DNA from: Molanna angustata
Taxonomy: Eukaryota; Arthropoda; Insecta; Trichoptera; Molannidae
DNA length: 64,000 bases
Reading direction: 5' to 3'
NCBI GenBank assembly: GCA_963576475.1
Contig: OY754984.1
Coordinates: 15,622,722-15,686,721, forward strand
Positions 35,100 to 47,500 of the stretch are shown in pieces. The notes below the pieces were generated by a model that was not told the origin of the DNA, did no database searches, and saw only the letters and a list, made by a program, of their open reading frames with translations. Position numbers and translations under genes: made by a program. How positions within the stretch are numbered: position 1 is the stretch's first letter; every line of letters begins with the position of its first letter.

Positions 35100-37440
35100 T
35101 TCAAGTGCAGTGTATCCAATGTGCAATGTGCGTAGGTAGGTATCAATCTAGAAATATCTGCCGTTTAATGTTCCTTATCGTTAATCGTTAACTCATATCG
35201 CCAAGAACACCCCACTGCTGTAGCGTTGGATGGATAGTTACCCTAAAAACTAACAGCCATAAAAATGCGAGACACAGAATGGCGCAAATGCATAGATGGA
35301 AAACGAACGATTCCCCGCCAAAACGACACGAACTATCCATAGACGCAATATGGCGGCGCAAAATAATGTCGCTTTCGTTCGATTTTTGATATCTCTGTCG
35401 AATGACTCGTGTGGGGGACGTCGACAATAATCCGATGACTTTTGACCGCTAATTCTGTTACTCTATCGAAACAATTGCATTGAGAGAGCTTTTGCAACGT
35501 CATTACCTACGCTTTGCCTTTCGATATTGTATTTTCTGCTACCACAATGTCAAAATAAGGGAATAGAGTCATTGTAATGAAATTCCAAAAATAGGCAAAT
35601 GTTATTTTTGAAAATTGGCGGGATTTTCCCCCATTCCGAGGGTAGGTACTTGCTCTGTGAAGTTGGCCGAAATTCAATTAGGTATAGGTAAGGAAGAAAT
35701 TTTTATTTTTTGTGTGATTAGGTAGGTAGGTACCTACCTACTCATAAACTCATAGTACCTACCTACCTATCTACCTTCCTAATTTCACTGTGCTCTTTCT
35801 TTCCGTTTCTATGCCTCTCAATTTTTAATTTTTGTTATTCTCTTTTTATTTTTAACTTTCTTAAAAATTTAGTAAAATTCCATTCATATAGGTAAAAACA
35901 AGATAGGTAGGTACAACTGACTGTCGATTGAGCGAGCGAAGAGTGTTTTTTTTTAATTTGCTATCTTTTTTACTATTTCATCTGCGTGAAGATGCCGAAT
36001 ACGTTAAAAATTTGTGAAAGAGAATAAAAATTGAAGATTTAAGAGTTTCTGTGAACGTGAAAAGGGAAACATGACACCTATAATCTACAAGCAGCCTATG
36101 TATTCGTTCTCAAATTGCTGCATTGTTTATGTTGATATACCTACATACCAAATTAGGTTCCTCAAATTTACATCCATGCATATCTACCATCATGACATGT
36201 CCCTCGCTGTGTAGGTAGGTAGGTAGCATTTTTCTTTCTTGGCATGCGTATTCATCGCTTCATCAACATTCATGCATCCTCTCATATATCCTCGTTTATC
36301 GTTCACGATTCATATTATAAAATAAAAATCTCAGTTTATTTATTTATTTGTGTATTAAAGAAATATACAGTTTTGTAAATAGGTATATTGTAATGGTACA
36401 AAAAATAATCAAATAAACCAGCACAGTTTCCATATATGGTTAACAAATAACAATAATATGAAGAAAAAAACAAGAGGAAGAATAAACAAGATTTAAATAA
36501 AACATAAAAAATAACAAGTAGGTACCTAATGCAGATTTATCAGAAAGAACAATTATTAGATATCTATACCTAATCAGAATGTTATAGGCATAGATGCAGG
36601 AAATCAGTTCATTTGGTATAGCACTAAGCACTAGGACTAGGGGACAGTGAAACGTCTTCTGAAAGTACCACACCAAATTCAATGATACCTACCAACTTAA
36701 CCGATAGCTGAACTTTTAAGTGAGTTTATTATGAAAAATATAATAAAAAGGAGACGTACCGTATTTACCTACTGCGAAGAAGTCTGTTTACAAGACATCA
36801 AGATTTTCTTTTATTTTTCTTAAAAAATCCTCATCATTATTTTATGAATTAGGTAGGTACCTACCTACCTATATGAGTTTTATTTTAACTTATAGTAGAC
36901 GCAAATCTAGAGTAGGTAGGTAGGTAGGTACCTACCTACATAAAGTAGAGATTCGATTTTATCAACTGTAAATTTTTGAATGCATTTTGAAATGTTAAAT
37001 GTTTCGGTTCCGAAATGACTTATTTGGGAACAATCTAACTGAGTTATTGTCTAGACTCTAGAGACGGATTTGTTACTACTTAATATTAATCCACAGGTTG
37101 ATATTATTACGCTTTGTACTTTCTACTCTCGAGCAAATTAAAACAGCAAATAATTAGGTACCTACCTATAGGTAGGTAAGTATAAACGAGGTCACATTTT
37201 CATTTCAAGAGATCTGCTGGAGTCCCCCTGTATTCGCTGTCCCTGTACCCGTTTTGCATAGAATTGTACCAACACAAAACTAGATAGGCACCTACACAAA
37301 GGGAGGTATATGTATATTCCGAAAAATAACTTGAGGTTTTTCTTTGGAATGCTCAGCGGTTTGCGTAAACCATGTATAAAACAACCAAGAAAAAAAAACA
37401 CAAAATTGCGCTCTACGCGCCCCACGTGACGTGCTCAAGA
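35100..37440. other. Intergenic stretch with TAGGTACCTA palindromic islands
   Basis: No gene is recognised. Runs made of GTAGGTAG and CTACCTAC meeting at GGTACC occur at 35720-35780, 36210-36225, 36850-36875, 36912-36940 and 37155-37180; each can fold on itself. 35170-35450 is richer in G+C with no product identified. A LINE fragment lies at 36165-36305. Confidence 0.55.
36165..36305 (-). pseudogene. LINE ORF tail fragment
   Basis: Minus strand reads 'RG.MRGCMNVDEAMNTHAKK', then after a TAGG-type microsatellite interruption the 'gagggacatgtcatgatggt' end. Same family as 7205-7446. Confidence 0.55.
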
Positions 37441-37795
37441 AGTTTGTCGCTAACTATACCAATGTCTGACGTTTTTATCAAATTGCAGCATTTTTTAATG
37501 CAAAATCCATAGTTTATTCGTGAATGATTAAAAGATTTTTTTATTATTTACTGTCATCTATGATTCAATCGAATAAATAAATTACCCGATGTATTTTGTT
37601 TTCCTATTCGACAATAGATGTCAGTATTAAAATTTTTGCAGTGAACTGTAAAACCTTCAAATATAGACAGACATTTGATTGTTGTGAAATTAATGTAAAC
37701 GTCAAACTGTATCTTCTTCTTTGTATGCGCCAAACTTAACCTAAAAATATAACTATATTTGCTTTTGTTCGTGATTCATATAAATATTCAACAAC

Positions 37796-40700
37796 ATGTC
37801 TAAACAGTGAGTAACATTAAATTGTTTTACCATTACTGATTATTTTTAACAGTATATAATACCCAAATTTGATATATTCTGTATATAAAATGTATTCAAT
37901 ATTTACATACGAGACTCCGTTTTGTATAATATAACCTTTTACTATTTCAGATATGGTTTGATACTACCTAATAAGCAAGGCACTAGCAAGAAACCTCTAC
38001 TATCATTTTCTGCAAGTCGTAATGTATTTGGTGGTGAAAGTGATTCAGATGAAGATGTCAAAGTTACCAAAATTCCTGTGAATGCTGGTGACAAATTCAA
38101 AAGACAGGTAATGAAAAAGAATATAAAGGTGCTCCATTTATGTTTTAATTTATTACAAATTTATATCACGATAGAATAGATTTGTTGTTTATATTGTGAG
38201 TTGCATTGTACATCCGGTTTAAATACATTATCTTCACTGAAATCTGTTGTAAAATTAAAGTTACCATCTTTTATATCAACACATGTCAAATTTTGGATGT
38301 TTTTCAATTTTTTACTGTGATATTTTTTTATAAATAATGAATATGTCCTTGTAATAATTACACATACATCCTCATAAATTCCCTAAATTTGCTGAAGGTC
38401 AAAGAAATTGGTCATGGCATGATTCGAACTAACGACCACTGGATTACTAACTCAACGTGCTAACTGCTCTGCCACCACCCATATGATATAAACGCGAACT
38501 GTAAAAATAGAGAAAATTGGATCTCTTATACCTATGAAACATGATTAAAAACCTAACTCCATTACATTGATTTTTACAGTTATCTTTTGCAGCTAAAAGT
38601 TATCAATTTTGTCAACAATGTTACATAAAAAATGTTAAATGTTCATAGAATTGTTCTTAAAAGGAAAAAAAATATTTCTAACAATTAACATAAATGCTTT
38701 TATAAGTATGCATAAATAAAAGCTTTTATAAGTATGTATTATTATTTTTTACTAGTAGTATTTCATGGGGAAAACACATTATTTGTGTTCTTTTATACTT
38801 TTACATTTTTTTACCAGTAAAAGCTTTTTTAGTTGATATTTATTTTTCTTAAGGCATAGCTGCTTAAGGTGACCGGATAGGCTCCAAGAAACTTTCTCTG
38901 AGCTGGAAACACTGGTTAGTTGGAAGAAATTATCATATGGCAATAAAATCGCCACTTGCGCAGGGTGTAAGGAAGAGTTTATAATTATTTATGCTCATTA
39001 CGCCGTACTCATAAAAGTTACGACTTCAACAAAAATATGTATTATTCTTTCATTATTTGTATATACATTGGCCCGATACACTTTCATTATTTGTATATAC
39101 ATTGGCCCGATACACTTTCATTATTTGTATATACATTGGCCCGATACACTTTCATTATTTGTATATACATTGGCCCGATACACTTTCATTATTTGTATAT
39201 ACATTGGCCCGATACACTTTCATTATTTGTATATACATTGGCCCGATACACTTTCATTATTTGTATATACATTGGCCCGATACACTTTCATTATTTGTAT
39301 ATACATTGGCCCGATACACTTTCATTATTTGTATATACATTGGCCCGATACACTTTCATTATTTGTATATACATTGGCCCGATACACTTTCATTATTTGT
39401 ATATACATTGGCCCGATACACTTTCATTATTTGTATATACATTGGCCCGATACACTTTCATTATTTGTATATACATTGGCCCGATACACTTTCATTATTT
39501 GTATATACATTGGCCCGATACACTTTCATTATTTGTATATACATTGGCCCGATACACTTTCATTATTTGTATATACATTGGCCCGATACACTTTCATTAT
39601 TTGTATATACATTGGCCCGATACACTTTATTCATTTTGTGTACATTTTTCGTAATTTTTTTTTCATAACTCAAAACTTATAATACTTATAAACATGAATG
39701 GTTTTTTAAATGATAGGTATTTTATGAATCTAAACATTGGCTTGATACATTTTCACACAATGTTCTCACTTTTTTGTAAAATCAAATAAACCATAGTTTT
39801 TTATGTAACGCTCGATTCAAATACACTAACTTGGGGGCACACGATTGTAATCTTTAAGGACGTACATTCTCATACAATAGTTTCAAAGTATGTATTTGAC
39901 CTGCCTATATTGTCTTACCTTGCTCCTTAAGAACTCTTTTCAGGGTCAATTGCCTTATACAAAAAACCCATAGGTATAATAAAAATATTGTAAAATTATA
40001 TTTACTATCCAATGAACAAAAAAACAAGGTGTATAAATAACATTATTTTTTAACACGAAATAAAATAAGATATTATGTTAAATCTTTCAGGCGGCAGCAG
40101 TCCAAGAAAAAGTATTAGAGGAAGATCCTACGGCTTATCAATATGATGAACTGTACGACGACATGGAAGACAAGAAAATGCAGGCAAAGGTTTCTAATAA
40201 AACGGAGAAAAAAGCCAAATACATTGATAAGTTGATGCAAACAGCGGAAAGGAGAAAACGGGAAAATGAACGCAGAATAGAAAGACAAGTTTGTTTTTTT
40301 TTTTAATAAATTTCAATAAGTATTAATCTAATGTGGGTTCAATTAATAATAAAATAAGTATTAGCTTGATGACACATGATTATTATAAGTAACCTTTTTG
40401 ATTTCAATAAATTTCAGGTGCAAAAAGAACGAGACGAAGAGGGAGACAAATTTGCTGACAAAGAAGCATTTGTAACGTCTTCTTATAAGAAGAAATTAGA
40501 GGAAATGAAGCTTGATGAAGAAAAAGAATTGAGAGAAAAGTACTTGGAAGAAATCGGAGATGTTACAAAGCAGCAAGACCTTGGTATGTTAAAATATTTG
40601 TCATTAATATATATAACATTGAAAAGTGATTTTATAAAATATTTATTTCAATCAACATAAGAACAATATTTTAATATAGCGCACTATTTTTTTACCTTAT

Positions 40701-41785
40701 TGAAAAACCAATCAATTCATGTACTGATTAGTGGAAGAAATGTTTTATAAATCGAAAAACATAAATGAAACAAAAAAGTCAACTATTAAATATGTATTGA
40801 CTATACATATAGAGGGCAAATAAGTCATTCAATTGATAAATAAATTTAACATTTACCTTTTTAATTAATTATGAATAATTGAATATTTTTTTCTTCGTAA
40901 CTATTCCCACCACCCACCATTCTTTCTCTTAAATAAAATATATTGTACTTTATTGTTACTTAATTTTCAGTTGAATACCACCTCTGATGAAGATGCCTAT
41001 AGCCATTGAAAGTGCTGAATCTTTTATTACAAACACATTTTGTCAATGTTTAACAAATTATATTCTTTACTATCATTTCAGGTGGGTTCTACAGACATTT
41101 ATATGAGCAACAGTTACGGCCAGAAAAGCAAAGACCAGACATTCACAAACCTGCAGAGTCAAAAGTTGAAATCAAAACGGAAAAAAAAGATGAAATAAAA
41201 TCACACAGGAAGTCCGACAGTGATTCGAGTGAGGAGCCACATCAGAGCAGTGCCAAGTCAGAGGACAAGAACAAAGAATCAAAAAATAAGAGAAGCTATA
41301 GAAAACGAAAGCATTCTCAAGACGATGACAAAGATAGAAATGCAGAGGAGGAAAATGACGGGGTAAACAGAAAAGCCCTGAAAGAGCACGAGTTGCAAAA
41401 GAAGTCTAAAAAAGAAGTGGACGAAAACATAGATGCAGATTCCGATTTTTCAATCGATGAATCGAGTTCAGAGAGTGACAGTGAAAGTGGAGAAAAAGAC
41501 GAATCCATAGACAAAGATAAAAATACTAAAATAGATAAAAGCGTACAATCAAATAGTGAAACAAAAGCAGATCCCAAAGACAAAGATGATAAAAATATGT
41601 TTAAAAAACCTATTGATGTAAAAGTTGCTAAAGAAGGTGAAAATAAAGAAGAAGTAAAAGATAAAAAGGAAGTTATCGAGGTTGTGAAACCAAAGATTGA
41701 TATATGGAAGAAAAGAACTGTAGGGGAAGTATTTGATGCTGCGCTACAAAGATATTTTCAAAGGAAAGCATCTAGAGGATGTTGA
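37796..41785 (+). CDS. NSRP1: Nuclear speckle splicing regulatory protein 1 homologue, five exons
   Basis: Exons 37796-37806, 37951-38107, 40091-40288, 40418-40583 and 41082-41785; every join keeps frame and every intron is GT..AG (donors gtgagt, gtaatg, gtttgt, gtatgt, gtgggt is not used; acceptors tttcag). The 411-residue product matches the NSRP1/CCDC55 (DUF2040) family, a nuclear speckle protein that influences alternative splice-site choice. It starts MSKQYGLILPNKQ as the family does (QYGLILP). VFGGESDSDED follows at 29-39, EEDPTAYQYDELYDDM at 66-81, a coiled coil with KYIDKLMQTAERRKREN in exon 3, and the hallmark DKEAFVTSSYKKKLEE in exon 4. Next comes DVTKQQDLGGFYRHLYEQ across the exon 4/5 junction. 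The rest is a charged low-complexity tail rich in K, E, D and S. The end KIDIWKKRTVGEVFDAALQR precedes the stop. AATAAA lies at 41822, 37 bp after the stop. Intron 2 carries SINE pieces and a minisatellite. Confidence 0.93.
38335..38483 (-). mobile_element. tRNA-derived SINE family 2, in NSRP1 intron 2
   Basis: Same order as 5190-5366: 'gggtggtggcagagcagtta', 'ttagtaatccagtggtcgtt', 'agttcgaatcatgcc', 'ttagggaatttatgagg', 'acaaggacatattc'. It is antisense to the host gene. Confidence 0.7.
38880..38995 (+). mobile_element. SINE family 3, 3' part, in NSRP1 intron 2
   Basis: 'tctgagctggaaacactggt', 'tagttggaagaaatt.tca', 'ggcaataaaatcgccacttg', 'cgcagggtgtaaggaag' equals the second half of the full copy at 57078-57285. 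The tRNA-like head is missing. Confidence 0.7.
39048..39625 (+). repeat. 34-bp minisatellite, 17 near-perfect copies, in NSRP1 intron 2
   Basis: Unit 'tttcattatttgtatatac' + 'attggcccgatacac' is repeated 17 times without visible change, then decays ('ctttattcattttgtg'). Because 34 is not a multiple of 3 and no frame of the unit contains a stop, all three plus frames stay open for about 200 codons; this is not a gene. The uniformity implies recent expansion. A related single motif 'aaacattggcttgatacatt' lies at 39733. Confidence 0.95.
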
Positions 41786-41917
41786 AAATTAAACATTTTA
41801 TTACTTAAGTACTAAATTCAAAATAAATTAATGTTTTATACATTATCAGTGTTATGTATAAAAATTCCTTGAATCATGGTTGAATCCCGGTTCAATAGAA
41901 CCAAGTTCAAAAACCTT

Positions 41918-42396
41918 ATTTATAAAAATATTTGAACCGCAGTTCAGTTGGACTAGATTTTGAGCTTTATTTTATAAGACATCGCCAAATTTAGTTTTGT
42001 TAAGTTGGTTGTCAAGCCCACATAGCAGGATGCGCAGCACGTAACACATGCGCGCCACATAATGTTTCCGTCAAACTCAAGCTATTGCACTTTTTGATAT
42101 TCAATTCATTTTGAAAACAACGTAAATCAATAATTCTAATGGACTAAATCGCTTCTTATATATTTTTCTCATATCTTATGCTAAAAAAAAGCTTTCAATG
42201 TTATTCAAACGGATCATAACTACTTCAAAAATGTGAAATGTCAAGTTGAACCGGGATTAAACTCCCCCCGTCGTCCCATTTGATATTTGAGTTGAATCAC
42301 AGTTCATCTTGATGCATGTTTATAATTTGTAAATAAGAAAAGTGATCATATTATGGTTAAACTGTTGTTCAATATTTGAACCACGTTTATAAATAA
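41918..42396. mobile_element. Possible MITE downstream of NSRP1
   Basis: 'ttatttataaaaatatttga' + 'accgcagttca' at the left is inverted as 'ttgttcaatatttgaaccac' + 'gtttataaataac' at the right, and 'ttgaaccgggatt' inside mirrors 'aatcccggttcaa' just outside at 41883. The similarity is imperfect and no duplication is clear. Confidence 0.4.
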
Positions 42397-42644
42397 CAAT
42401 AAAATTTAAGTCATGTTCTTTTTATTTTATTAAATAATAAAACATGCTGTATTTAAAATACATTTGATGGACTTTTTACTAATAATGTTAATGGGTCAAT
42501 GGAAAGGTCTATGAAACTGATTCCATAAAGGTACTCGCACACTACAGACTTTTTAACCGGCCAATAGTTTGGTGGGGCTATTAATCAGCATGAAAATGTA
42601 TGCAAGAGCGCATATTACGATTCGGTGTCGCCCAATCTGACATA

Positions 42645-43928
42645 TTAGGTCCTTACATATGAAATTGACGTTTTGTATGGGAGGAACATAAAGTCGATTT
42701 TTTTTAATATAATATATTTATTTAATCAAAGTATGTGCCATTGCTATCTATGCACTTTTGCCATCTCATAGGTAATTCATTGATCCCTTTACTAAAAAAA
42801 CCATTCGGACGGGAATCAATAAAATCTTTGAAGGCGGTTTGGACTGCCCCATCGGAGTTGAATTTTTTCCCTTGCAAGAAGTTATCCAAATTTCGAAAAA
42901 AATGGTAATATGTTGGGGCAAGGTCCGGAAAGTACGGTGGATGTCTTAGATATTCCAATTGAAGCTCCTCTAATTTGGTAGCCGTCTGTTGTGCAGTGTG
43001 TGGTCTAGCGTTATCATGAAGCAGCAGTGGCCTAGAGCGATTAACCAGCCTCAGTTGTTAAGCAGCTAGCTTTTCCATCATGGTTTACAGTTGCTGACAA
43101 TAGACATCTGCCGTAATCGTATGGCCAGATTTAAGAAAGCTGTAGTGAACGACACCAGCACTAGTCCACCAAACGCTCACAAGTAACTTTTTTGGAGTCA
43201 ATTTTCGCTTGGGGCATGGTTTGGCTGGTTCGGCAGGGTTCAGCCATTGCGATGAGCGCTTCCGATTATCGTACAGGATCCACTTTTCATCACAGGTAAT
43301 GATTCAATTTAAAATCCCTTCATTATTGTGCCAGTTGAGTAATGCAACGCAGCAGTCAACGCGCGTTTGTTGATTTGCTTCACTCAATTCGTGAGGTACC
43401 CACTTTTCAAGCTTTTTCACCTTCCCAATTTGCTTCAAGTGGATTAAAACAGTTTTATCACTAACACCGCAGCCTACAGCTAACTTGGACGTGGTTTGCG
43501 ATGGATCTGCTTCCACAATAGCCTTCAATTTTTCATTATCAACTTAGGTCTCCGGCCGTCCACGGGGCTTGTTCTGCAGGTCGAAATTTACAGAACGAAA
43601 ATGTTGGAACCAAAAACGCCCTGTGTTTTCTTTTATGGCACCGTCGCCATACACATCATTATTTCTTCGACCCGTTTCTGCAGCACTGGTGCCACGGTGG
43701 AACTCGTACTCGTAAATAACACGATATTTCAAGTTTTCCATTTTGTAAACTGAGTGACGCAAAGAAAAAAAAATTGCGGAAAAAACAAATGAATTACAAG
43801 TTTCGAAACACAAATACACGAGTAAATAGCTGTATAAATTTGAATTTGGAATTCCTAACCAAAGAGAAGATATTTGAGATCAAAGTTGCAAGTACAGCAA
43901 AACGCCAATTTCATATGTAAGGACCTAA
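42645..43928 (-). mobile_element. mariner-family transposon, full length, dead
   Basis: 1,284 bp flanked by TA (42643-42644 and 43929-43930). Terminal inverted repeats of about 30 bp starting TTAGGTCCTTACATATGAAA. The minus strand carries the whole span of a mariner transposase in broken frames. Length and termini are those of a complete mariner (about 1.3 kb). Confidence 0.9.
42722..43755 (-). pseudogene. mariner transposase pseudogene
   Basis: Minus-strand pieces in family order. The first is N-terminal: YEYEFHRGTSAAETGRRNND, then RFWFQHFRSVNFDLQNKPRG. Next comes the paired helix-turn-helix KAIVEADPSQTTSKLAVGCG, then the linker WVPHELSEANQQTRVDCCVA. After stop codons the C-terminal part has PPYFPDLAPTYYHFFRNLDN and FSKGINELPMRWQKCIDSNG. 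In mariners the motif SPDLAPxDYH carries the third catalytic aspartate; here the position reads Y (APTYYH), so catalysis would be lost even without the internal stops and frameshifts. Confidence 0.88.
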
Positions 43929-43991
43929 TATAAACAAGCAAGCAGTCCAAACTATCGGCTGATTTAAGTCTGTAGTGTGCAAGTTCCCTAA

Positions 43992-44138
43992 GTGCCTTTT
44001 CACACGTCCCGGTAAAGGCCGGGCCGGCGCCGGGTAACTGGCAGCGAAGTGTATGGTAGCTTTCACACGCACCGGCATGCATGCCCATACAATTACCCGG
44101 CTCTTACCCGGCGCTTACCGGGATGTGTGAAAAGGCAC
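43992..44138. mobile_element. GC-rich palindromic MITE flanked by TAA
   Basis: Ends GTGCCTTTTCACACGTCCCG and inverted CGGGATGTGTGAAAAGGCAC, with further CCGGGTAA/TTACCCGG palindromes inside. TAA on both sides (43989-43991, 44139-44141) suits the PIF/Harbinger type. Far richer in G+C than the surroundings and able to form an almost complete hairpin. Confidence 0.75.
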
Positions 44139-44525
44139 TAATGCTGCTGTTTGTTATTGAAACACTGAATTTTGTTGAAATCACTATAAACATAAATGCA
44201 ATTATTTACTAGTTGCATGTAACACATGAGATCTAACTGTCGATAGTATGTATAGTTGAAGAATACGTAGCAAACAATTAACCCTTAAATCCAAATTAGA
44301 CAATTTTTTAAGATATCTTGTTTTATATATAAAAATGTATGCCAAGATAGGATAGTGTGGAGGTCAGTCCTTTTTTTCTACCCCAAATATCTATGGAATG
44401 TATCCAATTATTGATTGAGAATCCCCATAGATACACATTGTGTATACTGCCATACAAATTGTATGAAACAATGTCATCATTAAATTAAATTTTTACAAAA
44501 ATCGTTAATACTACTATAACGTACA

Positions 44526-47500
44526 TGATTACATGAAAATTCTTCGAAACACAATTGTTCGAATGCGCAATTGTACAAATAACAATTTTTCGAAAATCAG
44601 TTATCAGAATGACAATTGTCCGAAAGCAAATTATTCAAACTAACATTTGTTGGAAAACCAATTAACCGAATTTAATATATTTTTGTGTCATTATGTTGCC
44701 TCCTTTGACATATTTGTTGCCAGTAAAATATATTCGATGAAGAGTATTATTACTTGGGTACGTATGTTTGCACATTTTTAATAACTGATGTTTGACAGCG
44801 CGGGATAGTCTACTTTGTACACCAGTTTATGTTTATCTAGTATTCACACCAATTTAGTTATTTTATTTTAATACTAGCTTTTATGTCCCGCCGTTGGCCA
44901 AGAATGTAAAATTGTGAAAGAAAAAGCAATCGTTTTTATAATATTGTCACCCAATTATTTTGCAATATCAGACTATGAAAAGTGGTTTGAAATTTGATTG
45001 AGTTTAAGTATTGTAAAATGTTCAAGTGATGGCCACAGCCCATTCTTTTTTATATATTGCTATAAAGTGTGAATGAAGTATAATATTTATACAATTTCTG
45101 CTCGCATGGACTATGCGTAATGGTTTTAAATATGACTGTTTATCAACGTTGTAAAGAGATTGGTTTGGCCGCAACCCCCATTTTTAAATATTATCATCGA
45201 AAACAAATTGTAATGTGTACCTATTGAAAATTTAGTAATTTTGGATGTTGGGATGTGGTTAAAATTTGATTAAACAAACGTAGGTACTGAAAAGATCTAG
45301 TATTGGTCACATCCCATTCGTTTTTATATTTTTTCATCAAGTGTGCATTATATTTTTGCTCAATTTGACTGAAAGTCTTCATTAACGAAGAAGAAGAAGA
45401 CTTGAACTATAGTAAATAGTTTTTAATTTGAATATAAATGTTGTGAAGAGTTCAGTAATGGCCACAACCCCCATTCTTTAAATATTAGGTGTTGAAAATT
45501 ATTCAAAATAGGATGATATAAATGGTTTAAATTTAATTAAACAAAAGTAATCCCATTCATTTCATATGTATTTTCATCAAGTGTGCATATCGTTAATAAT
45601 ATTTCTGCACAATAGACTATTAGACTTAAAACTAACCCAAAAGACTAAATAAAAAAGAGAAAAATAAGTATAAGACTATAAGAAATAGTTTGTATAAAAA
45701 ACTATTCCAATGGTCTACATAAAATAAGTAAAAATACATATACCTAATAGAAGAATTAGACTATTGGAAATAGATTGTATAAAAGCTCACCCAAAGGTCT
45801 ACAAAAAAGAAGAAGAAGAATATTTAGACTATTGGAAATAGTTTGTATAAATACTGACCAAAAGGTCTACATAAAAGAAAATGAATAAGACTATTGGAAA
45901 TAGTTTTTATTAAAACTCTCCCAAAAGTCTACGTACTTAAATGAAGAAGAATAATAATTAGACTAAAGGAAATAATTTTTATAAAAAAATGACCCAAATG
46001 TATACATAAAAGAAGAAGAAGATGAATTAGACAATAGGAAATAGTTTGTATAAAAACTGCCCTAAAGGTCTACATAAAATTAAGAAGAAAAAGAATTAGA
46101 CTCCAGGACCCGCCGCTTCAGGCCCTTCAGTACCTCCCGTCCCTTTAATCCCTCATTACGTCCCTTCCCATCAGGCCCTTCAGTACCTTCCGTCCCTTCA
46201 GGCAGTTTTATACATCCCGTCCCATCAGTCGGTTAAGAAAAGTTTAAATCCAGAAACCATCCTGGAAGAACCGCGAAGAGATGAAAGAACCTTCTTTTCC
46301 CAGGATGCTCTACTTAATAGGTAAAATGACTAAATACACGAAGAAGAAGAAAAAAGTTTAAACCCAGATACCTGCGAAGAGATGGAAGGACAGTTGGACC
46401 TTCTTCTCCCAGGATTCTCCAACTTCATAGGTAAAATGACCAAAAATACACGATGAAGAAGAAGAAGAAGAAATAAGTTTAAATCCAGATACCTGCGAAG
46501 AGATGGAAGGAAAATTGGACATTCTTCTCCCAGGTTAGTCCACCTTCAAAGGTAAAATGACCAAATAGACGATGAAGAAGAAGAAGAAAAAAGTTTAAAT
46601 CCAGAAACCTGCGAAGAGATGGAAGGAAAATTGGACCTTCATCTCCCAGGATAGTTCATCTTCATAGGTAAGATGACCAAGTACACGTTGAAGAAAAAGA
46701 AGAAAAAAGTTTATATGCAGAACCCGTCCTGGAAGACCTGTGAAGAGATGGAGGGACAGTCGGACCTTCTTTTCCCAGGATACTCCCCCTTCATAGGTAA
46801 AACGACCAAATACACGAAGAAGAAGAAGAATAAGAAAAAAGTTTAAATCCAAAAACCATCCTGGGCATACGCTCGACAATTCACCAAAGTTTCATTATAA
46901 TCGGACAAACGGTTGATAAATAAATAAATAAAATAATTTTCCTATAGGAAATCAGTATAGGTATATTATTGTTGATTTGTAAGTAAATAGTATTAGGTAG
47001 GTACCTACCTACAACAACCTTCTAAATAAATTCGATTCCTAACAAATTTTATTTGAATATCACATTCTTTCTGTAGCCATGGAAACGATTCGAACACGTT
47101 AGTAATATCGAATGGTTCTGATACATTTTTTGAATATGTAGGTACCTATGTACATTGGTTTGTTCGATGCCATAAAAATGAAAATTGTCAGAAAAATCAA
47201 ATATTATTTACAAATTATGCAATTTATTATGCCTATATCTTTACTAATAAATAACACATTTTTACAATATATGTCTTAAAACTTGCCGTAATGTCTTGTG
47301 TTTCATTTTATTATTTCATAATTACATTTATTTCAAAGGTTTATTATTTTCAAGAACATATTCATTCGGTGGGAAAATGAAATATTGTATTAAAAGATAT
47401 TAAAATGGCGGCGTTTATGTACAAAAGGCTTACTTTAAAAATAAGTTAAACATTATAATTATACCAAATATTCACCATGTTTTTCACTTAAACGCTAAGT

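Larger units (their letters stand above)
42528..43990. mobile_element. Small TIR element hosting a mariner
   Basis: Left end 'ggtactcgcacactacagac' and reversed right end 'ggaacttgcacactacagac', then 'ccaatagtttgg' against 'ccgatagtttgg', define a MITE of roughly 180 bp once the 1.28-kb mariner at 42645-43928 is removed. No ORF of its own. Confidence 0.65.

Noticed and set aside
39037..39682. Three overlapping open frames of about 200 codons
   Set aside because: They are the three frames of one 34-bp minisatellite that lacks stop codons; they begin and end with the array and lie in an NSRP1 intron.
45361..46110. GAAGAAGAAG runs as a possible coding acidic tract
   Set aside because: They recur at fixed spacing inside tandem units of Helitron-like B and are not in a sustained frame.
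46595..46879. 94-codon open frame, identical to one at 62310-62594
   Set aside because: Conservation reflects two copies of Helitron-like B; the frame crosses two tandem repeat units and has no recognisable fold.
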